Program-made: the position numbers and the translations under genes | Notes under the pieces: generated by a model | Seen by the model: the letters and a program-made list of their open reading frames with translations, nothing else | Told to the model about the DNA's origin: nothing | The model's database searches: none | Part shown: positions 8,262-17,581 of the stretch, piece after piece | How positions within the stretch are numbered: position 1 is the first letter of the stretch | How the letters are laid out: each line of letters opens with the position of its first letter | DNA from: a bacterium | GTDB lineage: Bacteria > Acidobacteriota > Polarisedimenticolia > J045 | Assembly: GCA_021372775.1 (NCBI GenBank) | Contig: JAJFTU010000196.1 | Coordinates: 1-51,739, forward strand | Direction of reading: 5' to 3' | Length of the DNA stretch: 51,739 bases

Positions 8262-8582
8262 ATGACGACCTCCGGTTCCCGAGACGCCGCGGACGTCCTC
8301 ACCGGGCTGCTGCGAAAGAAGTTCCGCCGCGAAGACCTGACCGTGCTGAAGATCATCCCCAACGCGGAGGGACAGGTCGTCCTCGTGGTCCAGTTCGGCG
8401 ACCGTCCGGAGCGGGTCGCCAAGTCCCCCGCCCTGACGCTGCTCGCGGACGTCGAGAACGGCGCGGTCTACGGCGGACGCCCGGGAGACATCCTGCCGAT
8501 GGTCGCCGCCGCGTTGACGCAGCCGGACCTGCAGGCGATGGAGCGCGTCGCCCGCGCCAAGCCGGCCTTCAGGAGACGCTGA
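8262..8582 (+). CDS. Hypothetical small protein (106 aa)
   Basis: The frame is open back into the tRNA, but the ATG at 8262 is preceded by GGAGG at 8 nt and starts after the tRNA terminator, so it is preferred. The protein is soluble and mixed alpha/beta: DVLTGLLRKKFRREDLTVLKI, then NAEGQVVLVVQFGDRPERV and GRPGDILPMVAAALTQPDL. There is no signal peptide, membrane helix or cysteine. GC3 is high as in the neighbours, supporting a real gene. It converges with the downstream histidine kinase. I do not recognise the family. Confidence 0.6.
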   Translation: MTTSGSRDAADVLTGLLRKKFRREDLTVLKIIPNAEGQVVLVVQFGDRPERVAKSPALTLLADVENGAVYGGRPGDILPMVAAALTQPDLQAMERVARAKPAFRRR

Positions 8583-8622
8583 TCGCCTCGCGGCCGCGGG
8601 CCGCTACGGCCGGCCGAGGCGA
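8583..8622. terminator. Hairpin between convergent genes
   Basis: TCGCCTCGCGGCCG pairs with CGGCCGAGGCGA across a 14 nt GC-rich loop, with a 2 nt bulge. It has no U-tract on either strand. It may separate the small unknown gene from the convergent kinase gene. Confidence 0.3.
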
Positions 8623-8663
8623 CGACGAGCTGAGCGATCGCGCGCCCGGAGCGCGGCCGGCGG

Positions 8664-10898
8664 CTACGCCCGGTCCTCGTCCGCCTCGGGCCCGCCGCCC
8701 GCAGGCGCCGCGAGAAGATCGGAGACCTGCGCGGCGAGCGTCTGGGCGCTGAACGGCTTCGGCAGGAAGGCGCGCCCCGGGCCGAGGTCGCGCTCTTCGC
8801 CGATCGCGCCGTCGGTGTAGCCGGAGACGAAGAGGACGCGCAGCGCGGCGCCGCGCTTCCGCAGCTCCTCCGCCAGGTCGCGGCCGTTCATCCCCGGCAT
8901 GACGACGTCGGTCACGAGAAGGTCGAAGCTCCCCGCGTCCCGCTCGAAGACCTCGAGCGCCCGCGCGCCGTTCTCCGCCTCGACGACCTCGTAGCCCGCG
9001 CGACGCAGCGCGTCGGCGGCGAAGCCGCGCACCGCCGCTTCGTCTTCCGCGAGGAGGATCCGTCCCGATCCGGTCCGCAGCGGCGCCTCGCCGATCCGCG
9101 CCGGCGCGTCGAGCGGCGCGTCGATCCGCGGGAAGAGCAGCCGGAAGGTCGCGCCGCGCCCCGGCTCGCTCTCGACGTCGATCCGTCCGCCGCTCTGCAC
9201 GACGATGCCGTAGACGGTCGCGAGGCCGAGCCCCGTCCCCTTGCCGCGGGCCTTCGTCGTGAAGAACGGCTCGAAGACGTGCTCGCGCACGTCCGGCGGC
9301 ATGCCGCAGCCGTTGTCCGACACCGCCAGTTCGACCCAGCGCTCCGGCGCCCCCTCGGGCGTCGCCGGCGGGGTCTCGACGTTGCGCGTCGTCAGCCGCA
9401 GCCGCCCGCCGTTCGGCATCGCGTCGCGCGCGTTGACGGCCAGGTTGACGATCGCTTGAGCGAGCCGCCCCTCGTCCACGCGCACGTGGCCGAGCGAAAG
9501 ATCGGGCGCGAATTCGACCGCGATGTTCTCCGGGATCAGCCGGCGCAGCAGCCCGTGGAGCTGGGCGACGACGGCGTTGAGGTCCACGACCCGCGGCGCG
9601 AGGACCTGCCGCCGGCCGAAGGCGAGGAGCTGCCGCGTGAACGCCGCCGCGCGCTGTCCGGCCCGCCGGATCTCCTCCGCGTAGAGGCGCCGCGGATCGC
9701 CCGGCGCGAAGTCGCCCAGCAGGAGTTCGGAATAGCCGCTGATCGCGGTGAGGACGTTGTTGAAGTCGTGCGCCACGCCGCCCGCGAGCCGCCCGACCGC
9801 CTCCATCTTCTGCGCCTGCCGCAGCGCGGCTTCCGAGCGGGCCAGTTCCTCGTGGGCCCGCTCCGCCGCGGCGCGCGCGCGCACCTGCCCCAGCATCAGC
9901 GCGAAGAAGACCAGCCCGACGACCATCCCCGCCACCGTCACGGCCAACGGCAGCCCCGCGAACGGGCGCGCGTCGAACCTCGGGCCGGCCACGACGGCCA
10001 GCGTCCACGGGCGCCCCGCGACCTCGAGCGGCAGCAGCGCCCTCCGCGCGCCGTCCGCGACGCGCGCGCCGCCCGGTCCCTCGTACAGCAGCGCGGCGGC
10101 GTCCTCCGACTTCGCGGCGTAGACGCGGACGCCGAAGCCGAGACGCCGCGCGCGCTCGGCGAGGACCGTCTCCAGCAGATCGCCCGCCCGGAACGGCGCG
10201 TAGACGAACCCTTCGAGGGCCGCGCGCCGCTCCGCGATCGACGCCGGCACGCCGCCTCCCGCGTAGACCGGGGCGTAGATGAGGAATCCCGCTTGCTTCT
10301 CGGGGTCGATCTCCTGCACCAACGTGACGGCGCCGGTCGCCGCGGCGAGGCCGGTGTCGCGCGCCCGCTCCATCGCCTCCCGCCGGCGCGGCTCGGTGGA
10401 CATGTCGAAGCCGATCGCCGCGAGGTTCCGCCGGTCGCGCGGCTCGAGGTAGACGATCGCGTGCGTCTCCGGGCGCGGCGTCGCGGGCCAGATCTTGAAC
10501 GGCTCGCCGCGCGCCGCGCTCATCCGCCGCTCGAGCGCCTCCCGCGGGCCGCGGACGCGCACGGAATAGCCGAGTCCCTGGATCCCCGGATAACGCTCAG
10601 TCAGTTGCAGCCGCTCGGAGAAGCGGCGGAACTCGACCGGATCGACGGAGTCGGAACCGGCGAAGAAGGCCGTCCCCGCCCGCAGCACGGCGACGTAGGC
10701 CTCCATCCGCGTCGCGACGGCGGCCCGCAGATCCCCCGCCGCCGCGTCGAAGCGCGCCCGGTCGCGCGCCTCGCCCAGCGAGGCGGCGTAGAGCCCGGTC
10801 AGCAGCGCAAGTGTCCAAGCGACCCCCAGCACGATCCACGGCGCGGCGACGTGCCGCCGCGCGAGTGGCCGCGGTGCCCTCGGACGGACCAATCCCAT
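8664..10898 (-). CDS. CHASE-domain hybrid sensor histidine kinase
   Basis: 744 aa. Order: membrane helix about 20-42; extracytoplasmic CHASE sensor about 70-300 ([13 protein letters not shown] is typical); second helix about 315-338; HisKA with [10 protein letters not shown] (phospho-His); HATPase with [18 protein letters not shown] and [12 protein letters not shown]-terminal receiver with [14 protein letters not shown] (phospho-Asp) and Lys in LPKPFS. It has no DNA-binding output, so phosphate must pass to another protein. The start is uncertain: the ATG at 10898 has GGAG upstream, but an in-frame ATG at 10955 overlaps the efflux pump stop as TGATG, which would add 19 residues and couple it to the metal efflux operon. 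The CHASE ligand is unknown. Confidence 0.9.
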   Translation of the reverse strand: MGLVRPRAPRPLARRHVAAPWIVLGVAWTLALLTGLYAASLGEARDRARFDAAAGDLRAAVATRMEAYVAVLRAGTAFFAGSDSVDPVEFRRFSERLQLTERYPGIQGLGYSVRVRGPREALERRMSAARGEPFKIWPATPRPETHAIVYLEPRDRRNLAAIGFDMSTEPRRREAMERARDTGLAAATGAVTLVQEIDPEKQAGFLIYAPVYAGGGVPASIAERRAALEGFVYAPFRAGDLLETVLAERARRLGFGVRVYAAKSEDAAALLYEGPGGARVADGARRALLPLEVAGRPWTLAVVAGPRFDARPFAGLPLAVTVAGMVVGLVFFALMLGQVRARAAAERAHEELARSEAALRQAQKMEAVGRLAGGVAHDFNNVLTAISGYSELLLGDFAPGDPRRLYAEEIRRAGQRAAAFTRQLLAFGRRQVLAPRVVDLNAVVAQLHGLLRRLIPENIAVEFAPDLSLGHVRVDEGRLAQAIVNLAVNARDAMPNGGRLRLTTRNVETPPATPEGAPERWVELAVSDNGCGMPPDVREHVFEPFFTTKARGKGTGLGLATVYGIVVQSGGRIDVESEPGRGATFRLLFPRIDAPLDAPARIGEAPLRTGSGRILLAEDEAAVRGFAADALRRAGYEVVEAENGARALEVFERDAGSFDLLVTDVVMPGMNGRDLAEELRKRGAALRVLFVSGYTDGAIGEERDLGPGRAFLPKPFSAQTLAAQVSDLLAAPAGGGPEADEDRA

Positions 10899-10954
10899 GC
10901 CGACGCTCCGGCGCTTCGACGCCCAACGCGCCCTTGGCGACAGGATAAGCCGCA

Positions 10955-13900
10955 TCACCCGCGCGATGAAACTGGAATTCGGTCCTCGTTTCCCGACCCG
11001 CCGCGCGCCGCGGTTCGCTGTCGCCACAGCTTGTAGACGGCCGGGTAGACGAGCAACTCCAGCAGGAACGACGTCGCCAGCCCGCCGATCATCGGCGCGG
11101 CGATCCGCTTCATCACGTCGGCCCCCGCCGACGTGGACCACATGATCGGGAGCAGCCCCATGAACGCCGCGGCGACGGTCATCAGCTTCGGCCGGGCGCG
11201 CTTCACGGCGCCGTGGACGATCGCCTCGTCCAGGCCGCCCGCGTCGCGCAGCGCGCCGCGCTTCCGGTAGTCCTCGAACGACAGGTCCAGGAAGAGCAGC
11301 ATGAAGACGCCGGTTTCGGCGTCCAGCCCGAGGAGCGCGATCATGCCGACCCACGCGGCGATCGACACGTTGTAGCCGAGCAGCCAGAACAGCCAGACCG
11401 CGCCGACCGCGGAGAACGGGACGGCGAGCATGACGAGCGAGGCCTTGAAGGCGGACTTTGTGTTCGCGAGGAGCAGGACGAAGATCAGCGCCAGCGTGAT
11501 CGGCACGACGATCTTCAGCCGCTCCTTGACCCGGACCATGTTCTCGTACTGCCCGCTCCACTGCAGCGCGTAACCCGGCTTCAGCCGGAGTTCGTTGCCG
11601 ACGAGCTTCTTGGCCTCCTCGACGTAGCCGCCGACGTCCCGCCCGGCGATGTCCACGTAGACGTACCCCGAGAGGAAGCCGTTCTCGTCGCGGATCATCG
11701 CCGGGCCGGCGGCGATCTTGACGTCGGCGAGTTCGCCGAGCGGAACCTGCGCGCCGCCCGCCGTCGGCACGAGCACGCGGCGCAGGCGGCCGAGATCCTC
11801 GCGGAGCTCGCGGGGATACCGCACGTTGACCGGGTATCGCTCGCGCCCCTCGATCGTCGTCGCGATGTTCTCGCCGCCGATCGCGCTCGCGATCACGTCC
11901 TGGAGCGCCTCGATCGTCAGGCCGCGGCGGGCGAGCTGGTCGCGGCGCGGATCGATGTCCACGAAGTAGCCGCCGGTGGTGCGCTCGGCGAAAACGCTGC
12001 GCGTGCCGGGAACGCGGCGCACGATCCGCTCCAGCTTCGCGCCGACCGCCTCGATCTCCCCGAGATCCGCGCCGAAGATCTTGATTCCGACCGGCGTGCG
12101 CACGCCGGTCGTCAGCATGTCGATGCGCCCCTTGATCGGCATCGTCCAGGCGTTCGTCACCCCCGGCATCTTCGTCTTCGCGTCGAGCTCCCCGACGAGC
12201 TCGTCCCGCGAGATCCGGTCGCTCCAGATCGGGCGGAAGAGCGGCTTCAGCCAGTCCGGCGCCCACGACGAGTACCAGCGCCGCTTGGGCCGCCACCGCT
12301 CCGGCGGCTTCAGCACGACCGTCGTCTCCATCATCGAGAACGGCGCCGGGTCGGTGGACGTCTCCGCCCGCCCGGCCTTTCCGAACACCCGCTCGACCTC
12401 GGGAACCGACTTGAGGATCCGGTCCTGCGCCCGCAGCAGGTCCTCGGCCTCGGTCACCGACAGTCCGGGCAGCGTCGTCGGCATGTAGAGCATCGTCCCC
12501 TCGTTGAGCGGGGGCATGAACTCCGAACCGAGCGAGAAGAAGACCGGGACGCTCGCCGCGACCGTCAGGACCGCCGCCAGCGTCACCGCCTTGGGGAAGC
12601 GCAGCGCGAAGCGGCACGCTGGTTCGTAGACCTTGAAGATCACGCGGCTGATCGGATGCCGCTCCTCGGCGTGGTACTTCCCGACCAGCGCGGCCGTGGC
12701 CAGGCGCGCCAGCCAGCGGGGCCGGAACCGGAACGGCTCGATCCGCGCGAACAGCATCCGCAGCGCCGGATCGAGCGTGACCGCGAGCGTCGCGGCGAGC
12801 GCCATCGCGAAGTTCTTGGAGTACGCCAGCGGCTTGAACAGCCGGCCTTCCTGGTCCACCAGCGCGAAGATCGGCAGGAACGCGACGGCGATCACGAGCA
12901 GCGAGAAGAACACCGAGGGCCCGACTTCCTGGAGCGCCTCGAGCCGCACGCGGCGAAAGTCCCCCTTCCCGCCGGAAGCCTGCCAGGCGTGGATCTTGTT
13001 GTAGGCGTTCTCGACCTCGACGATCGCGCCGTCCACCAGCACGCCGATCGAGATCGCGATCCCGGCCAAGGACATGATGTTGACCGTCATCCCGGCGAGG
13101 TACATCGGGATGAACGCCAGCAGGACCGAGACGGGGATCGTGAGGATCGGCACGATCGCCGACGGGACGTGCCAGAGGAAGAGCAGGATCACCAGCGAGA
13201 CGATGATCATCTCGATCTTGAGTTCGTGCGTCAGGGTCCCGATCGCGCGCTCGATCAGGCTCGAGCGGTCGTAGGTCGGCACGATCTCGACCCCCGGCGG
13301 CAGCGACGGCTTCAGTTCCTCGATCCGGGTCTTGACGCTGTCGATGACGTTCAAAGCGTTCTCGCCGTGGCGCATCACGACGATGCCGCCCACGGCGTCG
13401 CCGTTCCCGTCGAGGTCCGAGACGCCGCGGCGCATTTCCGGGCCGAGGCTCACGGTCGCGACGTCGCGCAGCAGCACCGGAACGCCGCCCGGCCCGGCCT
13501 CGACGACGATCCGCTCGAGATCGGCGGTCGAGCGCGCGTAGCCGCGGCCGCGGATCATGTACTCCGCGCCGCCGAACTCGAGCAGCCGCCCGCCGACCTC
13601 GTTGTTCGAACTGCGGATCGCCTTGACGACGTCGCCGATCGGCAGGGCGTAGGCCGCCAGCCGGTTCGGATCGAGGGTCACCTGATACTGCTTGACGAAG
13701 CCGCCGATCGAGGCGACCTCGGCCACGCCGGGGACCGACTGCAGCGCGTAGCGCAGCGTCCAGTCCTGGTAGCTGCGCAGCTCGTCCGCCGTGCGCGTCC
13801 CCGACCGGTCCACGAGCGCGTACTGGTAGACCCAGCCGACCCCCGTGGCGTCCGGTCCGAGTTCCGTCTGCACGCCCGGCGGCAGGCGGGACTGGATCTT

Positions 13901-14242
13901 CGAGAGGTATTCCAGCACCCGCGAGCGCGCCCAGTAGATGTCCGTTCCGTCCTGGAAGACGACGTAGACGTAGGAGAAGCCGAAATCGGAGAAGCCGCGG
14001 ATCGCCTTGACCTTCGGCGCGCCGAGGAGCGCGCTGGCGATCGGGTAGGTGACCTGGTCCTCGACGATGTCGGGGCTGCGGTCCCAACGCGAATAGACGA
14101 TGACCTGCGTGTCCGAGAGATCGGGCAGCGCGTCGAGCCGAATCTCGCGCAAGACCGCCGCGGCGAGGGCGATCAGCGCGGCGACGCCGAGCAGCACGAG
14201 GAACTTGTTGTCCGCCGAAAAGGCGATGATCTTCCGGATCAT
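10955..14242 (-). CDS. cusA: Heavy-metal efflux RND pump (CusA/CzcA family)
   Basis: 1095 aa proton-driven inner-membrane pump that expels metal ions through a tripartite channel. It begins MIRKIIAFSADNKFLVLL; twelve transmembrane helices and two large periplasmic loops are evident. The HME-type helix motif GVLVDGAIVEVENAYNKI carries the proton-relay Asp, and HWxxP-like YPAVYKLW closes the protein. The start overlaps the stop of the adaptor gene by 4 bp (ATGA). Whether the ion is Cu/Ag or Co/Zn/Cd cannot be fixed without aligning the periplasmic Met/Glu residues; the adaptor's CPMHP metal domain leans to the Cus side. The membrane position is certain by family. Confidence 0.93.
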   Translation of the reverse strand: MIRKIIAFSADNKFLVLLGVAALIALAAAVLREIRLDALPDLSDTQVIVYSRWDRSPDIVEDQVTYPIASALLGAPKVKAIRGFSDFGFSYVYVVFQDGTDIYWARSRVLEYLSKIQSRLPPGVQTELGPDATGVGWVYQYALVDRSGTRTADELRSYQDWTLRYALQSVPGVAEVASIGGFVKQYQVTLDPNRLAAYALPIGDVVKAIRSSNNEVGGRLLEFGGAEYMIRGRGYARSTADLERIVVEAGPGGVPVLLRDVATVSLGPEMRRGVSDLDGNGDAVGGIVVMRHGENALNVIDSVKTRIEELKPSLPPGVEIVPTYDRSSLIERAIGTLTHELKIEMIIVSLVILLFLWHVPSAIVPILTIPVSVLLAFIPMYLAGMTVNIMSLAGIAISIGVLVDGAIVEVENAYNKIHAWQASGGKGDFRRVRLEALQEVGPSVFFSLLVIAVAFLPIFALVDQEGRLFKPLAYSKNFAMALAATLAVTLDPALRMLFARIEPFRFRPRWLARLATAALVGKYHAEERHPISRVIFKVYEPACRFALRFPKAVTLAAVLTVAASVPVFFSLGSEFMPPLNEGTMLYMPTTLPGLSVTEAEDLLRAQDRILKSVPEVERVFGKAGRAETSTDPAPFSMMETTVVLKPPERWRPKRRWYSSWAPDWLKPLFRPIWSDRISRDELVGELDAKTKMPGVTNAWTMPIKGRIDMLTTGVRTPVGIKIFGADLGEIEAVGAKLERIVRRVPGTRSVFAERTTGGYFVDIDPRRDQLARRGLTIEALQDVIASAIGGENIATTIEGRERYPVNVRYPRELREDLGRLRRVLVPTAGGAQVPLGELADVKIAAGPAMIRDENGFLSGYVYVDIAGRDVGGYVEEAKKLVGNELRLKPGYALQWSGQYENMVRVKERLKIVVPITLALIFVLLLANTKSAFKASLVMLAVPFSAVGAVWLFWLLGYNVSIAAWVGMIALLGLDAETGVFMLLFLDLSFEDYRKRGALRDAGGLDEAIVHGAVKRARPKLMTVAAAFMGLLPIMWSTSAGADVMKRIAAPMIGGLATSFLLELLVYPAVYKLWRQRTAARGGSGNEDRIPVSSRG

Positions 14243-15564
14243 GGCGCGTCGCCCCGCCGGCCGCCGCCGTCCGCCGCGCCGGCGAGGGCGGCGCGGAGAC
14301 GGGACTCGGAGTCGAGGAGGAAGTTGGCCTTGACGACGACGCGTTCGCCGGCCGCCAATCCGGAGGCGATGCGGGCCTTGCCGTCCGCGCGCGCGGCCAC
14401 GGTCACGCGCCGCGGCTCGAACCTGCCGCCGCCGCGGTCCACGAAGACGAGCCGGCGGGCGCCGGTGTCCACGACGGCCGAGTCCGGAACGACGATCCCG
14501 GCGGCCGGCTCGAGCTGCGCCGCGACGTCCACGAACATCTCGGGCTTCAGCCGAAGGCCCGGATTGGGGAACTCGAACCGCGCGCGGAGCGTGCGGGTCT
14601 CGCGGTCCAGGAACGGATAGACGTAGGCGATGCGGCCCTTCAAGCTCAACGTGGGGTCGTAGGGCGAACTGACGACGGCCGTCAGGCCGACGCGCACGTC
14701 CGGCGCCTCGCTCTGGTAGAAGTCGGCCTCGACCCACACCTTCGACAGGTCGGTCACGGTGAACAGGTCCATCGCCGGGTCGATCCGCTGGCCCTCGTAG
14801 ACGTCCTTCATCGTCGCGTAGCCGGAGATCGGCGCGGCGATCGGGACTGAGCGGCTGGTCGTTCCGGTCCGCTCGAGCCGTTCGACGAAGCTCTCCGGAA
14901 CGTCGAGCAACTCGAGCCGCCGCCGCGCGGCCCGCGCCAACTCCGCCCCTCCTTCGCGGACCTCGGGAATCGCGGACGCGGCGAAGCGGCCGGCGCTCGC
15001 CACCGCGCGGAGGTATTCCTCTTGCGTCGCGAGCAGCTCCGGCGAGTAGATCGTCAGGACGGTCTGTCCGCGCCGCACGAACTGCCCGGTCGAATCGACG
15101 TACAGCTTCTCCACCCAGCCCGAGATCCTGACGTGGATGTGGCGGACCTCCGGCTCCGCGGGGACAACGGTCCCGACGGTGCGCACCTCGCGCCCGATCG
15201 TCTCCAAGGTCGCCGTCGCCGTGCGGACTCCCGCCGCCTCGAGCGCCGCGGCCGATACCTCGATCGGGGCGCGGCCCTCGACCTCGCCCTCCGCGCGACC
15301 CGACTCGCCGCCCTCCGCGCGGCCCGACTCGCCGCCGAGCGCCCGCTTCGGGGTTTGGTCGTCCTTGACCGGCACGAGCTTCATGCCGCAGATCGGGCAG
15401 TCGCCCGGCTTGTCGCTGACGTACGTCGGATGCATCGGGCACTGCCACTTCTCTCCGCCGTGTCCGCCGGCGCCGGAGCAGCCGGCGAAGACCAGCGCGG
15501 CGGCGAGCGGCAACACGACGAGAAGCGTGAGAACGACGAGTCCCTTCCCGCGCCGGCCTTTCAT
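14239..15564 (-). CDS. cusB: Efflux periplasmic adaptor with heavy-metal-binding domain (CusB-like)
   Basis: 441 aa membrane-fusion protein. Residues 1-30 are a hydrophobic export signal ending in a lipobox-like VFAGC, so it is probably lipidated. Next comes a small metal-binding domain, CPMHPTYVSDKPGDCPICGMKLVP (two Cys pairs plus His/Met, given here across a gap), then a low-complexity linker with a duplicated GGESGRAE unit, then barrel-sandwich, helical hairpin and beta-barrel domains (RISGWVEKLYVDSTG, SPELLATQEEYLRAV). The ATG has GGAGAG upstream and overlaps the channel gene stop by 4 bp. It bridges the RND pump and outer-membrane channel and can hand metal to the pump. Confidence 0.92.
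   Translation of the reverse strand: MKGRRGKGLVVLTLLVVLPLAAALVFAGCSGAGGHGGEKWQCPMHPTYVSDKPGDCPICGMKLVPVKDDQTPKRALGGESGRAEGGESGRAEGEVEGRAPIEVSAAALEAAGVRTATATLETIGREVRTVGTVVPAEPEVRHIHVRISGWVEKLYVDSTGQFVRRGQTVLTIYSPELLATQEEYLRAVASAGRFAASAIPEVREGGAELARAARRRLELLDVPESFVERLERTGTTSRSVPIAAPISGYATMKDVYEGQRIDPAMDLFTVTDLSKVWVEADFYQSEAPDVRVGLTAVVSSPYDPTLSLKGRIAYVYPFLDRETRTLRARFEFPNPGLRLKPEMFVDVAAQLEPAAGIVVPDSAVVDTGARRLVFVDRGGGRFEPRRVTVAARADGKARIASGLAAGERVVVKANFLLDSESRLRAALAGAADGGGRRGDAP
15287..15334 (-). repeat. Tandem 24-bp duplication in the adaptor gene
   Basis: Two adjacent 24-nt units (15287-15310 and 15311-15334) differ at one base and encode the repeated GGESGRAE linker between the metal domain and the adaptor core. 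The unit is a multiple of three, so the frame is kept. Confidence 0.8.
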
Positions 15565-16877
15565 CGCGTCTCTCCTTCCGTCGTCGCCGCGGGAGCGGCG
15601 GTCGTCAGCGCCTCGAGCTCCGCCCACGCGGCGAAGAGCTCGCCTTCGCGCCGCGCCAGTGCGCCGCGCGCGTCAAGCCAGAGGTTGAAGTCCTCGATCG
15701 CGGTGGAGAAGGAGCCGCGTCCGTTGAGGTAGGCGGAGCGGGCGGCCTCGAACGCCGCGCTCGTCTGCGGCAGGATCCCTTCGCGGTAACGTTCGATCTG
15801 CGTTTCCGCGCGTTCCTTGTCGGCGGCGAGGCGGGCCGTCTCCTCGCGCAGGGCGGCGCGCTCGGCGTCGAGGTCGCGCCGCGCGGCCTCGAGATCCAGT
15901 TCCGCCGCGCGGAGCAGCGGCGCCTGCTTCTTCGACCGCCGCGCCGGCAACTCGACGCCGAACTTCAGCGTGACCACCGGGTCGAGCGAGCCGCGGTAGT
16001 AGGCCGCCGCCGCGGCCGAGAAGTTCGCCTTGAGCTCGAGCTTCGCCGCCGCCGCCCGCTTCTCGGCGACGTCGACCGCGGCGCGCCGCTCGGCGATCTC
16101 CGCCGACCCGGCCTCGACGAGTTCGTCCCACGCGCCGTCGGGGAACGGCGGCTGGTCGAGCGACGCGAACGGCGCGACCCTGAACCCCGCGCCGCGGTCG
16201 AGCAGCCGCGCGAGCGCCGCTTCCGCCGTTCCGCGTTCCGCCGCGAGGTCGGTGCGCCGTTCCTCGAGCCGCGTCCGCTCCAACTGCGCCTTGACCAGCC
16301 CTTCCTGGTCCCCCTCGCCGACGCGGTAGCGCGAGGCCGCCGTCTCGGCGAGGAGATCGAGCAGCTCGCCGCCCGCGGCCGTCGCCTCGAGTCCGCGGTC
16401 GAGCGCGTAGAGCCGCGCGCAGAGGACGCGCACGTCGCGCGCCACCTGACGCCGCAGTGCTTCGACGTCCACGGCGCGCGCCGACGCCTCGGCCTCGGCG
16501 ACCGCCGCCCGCGCCTCGCGCTTCGCGCGCCGCGAGAGATCCTGGCGGACCTCGACGCCGACCATCGACATCTCGACGCGGCCGACGGTCCAGCCGGGGA
16601 AGCCGGCCTCCGTGTACATCCCCTCGACCATCGGGTCGGCGAGGGCGCCGGCGGGGGCGACCAGCTCCCGCGACGCGGCGAGGCGCGCGCGCAGCGCGGC
16701 GATCGACGGTTGCGCGGCGAGCGCTTCGGTCACGAACTGCTCGACGGACGGCGCCGTCGCCGCGGGCGCGGCCGCCGGCTCCGCGGCCGGAGCGGCGAAC
16801 GACGCCAAGAGGAACGAGAGCGCGGCCGCCGGCGCGAAGAGAGTCGGCGCCGACGTCGCGGATCGCATCGAATGCAC
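15561..16877 (-). CDS. TolC-family outer-membrane efflux channel (CusC-like)
   Basis: 438 aa. A secretion signal of about 33 residues (SFLLASFAAPAAEPA) leads into the long alpha-helical pattern of outer-membrane efflux proteins, with two repeats rich in Ala, Arg and Glu (for example EALRRQVARDVRVLCARLY and ERYREGILPQTSAAFEAARSAY). The GTG at 16877 has AAGGAG at 6 nt and is better than the ATG three codons later. The stop overlaps the adaptor start. It forms the outer-membrane exit duct of the metal pump. Confidence 0.9.
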   Translation of the reverse strand: MHSMRSATSAPTLFAPAAALSFLLASFAAPAAEPAAAPAATAPSVEQFVTEALAAQPSIAALRARLAASRELVAPAGALADPMVEGMYTEAGFPGWTVGRVEMSMVGVEVRQDLSRRAKREARAAVAEAEASARAVDVEALRRQVARDVRVLCARLYALDRGLEATAAGGELLDLLAETAASRYRVGEGDQEGLVKAQLERTRLEERRTDLAAERGTAEAALARLLDRGAGFRVAPFASLDQPPFPDGAWDELVEAGSAEIAERRAAVDVAEKRAAAAKLELKANFSAAAAAYYRGSLDPVVTLKFGVELPARRSKKQAPLLRAAELDLEAARRDLDAERAALREETARLAADKERAETQIERYREGILPQTSAAFEAARSAYLNGRGSFSTAIEDFNLWLDARGALARREGELFAAWAELEALTTAAPAATTEGETR

Positions 16878-16953
16878 GGTCTTCTCCTTTCGCGCGGACG
16901 ACGAAGAACCGGCCCGCCGCGAGGGCGGGCGCGACGCGAGGCGAAAGGAATAT

Positions 16954-17421
16954 TCAGCGACGGAAGGTGCAGAGACTCAGATAGCGCGAACAGCTGTCGC
17001 CGCCCGGCTCTCGGTCGGCGCCGGCGGCTTCGAGCCGCGACTCCGCCCGCGGACAGGCGGCGGCCGGAATCGCGGCGAGCGGAACATCCGGCGCGGAGAC
17101 GGCGGCCGCCTCGTCCCGCTCGGCGGGCGACGAAGGATCGGAGCGCCGCGGGCCGGCGTCGCAGCGGCAGTCGCCGGCGCCGCGCTCCGCTCGTGCTGGA
17201 TCGACGTGGCGCGCGCCACGCTCCGCCCGTCCCCCGTCCGCGCGGCACGCGCCCCGCGGCGCCGCGCCGCAGCAGCGGCAGGCGATCGTCCGGCGCCCCG
17301 CGCGCGCCGCGCTGCGGCCCGTCGCCGAGGACGCCGCGCAGTGCGGCGCCGCCCACCCCTGAAGCGTCAGGAGCGCGAGGACCGCCAGCGCCGCGACGGC
17401 GCGCCGCAGGGACGTTCGCAC
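16954..17421 (-). CDS. Cys-rich secreted protein heading the metal efflux operon
   Basis: 155 aa. Residues 1-25 (RRAVAALAVLALLTLQGWA) form a signal peptide. The mature part holds about nine cysteines in clusters such as CRCCGAAPRGAC and DCRCDAG, and it ends with CSRYLSLCTFRR. A Cys-rich periplasmic protein upstream of a metal pump could be a metal chaperone or sensor, but no known family is recognised. The GTG start is chosen because a -35/-10 pair ends 6 nt before it. There is no Shine-Dalgarno, which suggests leaderless translation. It lies 76 bp upstream of the channel gene. Confidence 0.55.
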   Translation of the reverse strand: MRTSLRRAVAALAVLALLTLQGWAAPHCAASSATGRSAARAGRRTIACRCCGAAPRGACRADGGRAERGARHVDPARAERGAGDCRCDAGPRRSDPSSPAERDEAAAVSAPDVPLAAIPAAACPRAESRLEAAGADREPGGDSCSRYLSLCTFRR

Positions 17422-17427
17422 GCCGAG

Positions 17428-17456
17428 AATATCGGATAGGGTTGTCCGCTTCGCAA
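17428..17456 (-). promoter_or_regulatory. Promoter of the metal efflux operon
   Basis: On the minus strand: -35 TTGCGA (17451-17456), 17 nt spacer, -10 GATATT (17428-17433). The predicted transcription start falls at or next to the GTG at 17421. Confidence 0.55.
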
Positions 17457-17581
17457 TCGAAAAGAACGTCGCGGCTCGCCGCGGGAGCGTCGTCGCCGCA
17501 CACTTTGGACCGGCGGTCCGTCGGCGCCGCGGCTCCTTCATGAAAGCGCCGTTCCGCTCCGCTCGGCGTGGAGGATCGACG

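Noticed and set aside
11213-14620. A 3.4-kb open frame on the plus strand opposite the efflux pump
   Set aside because: It is the antisense shadow of the RND gene in GC-rich DNA; Arg/Asp/Gly-rich composition and no family features.
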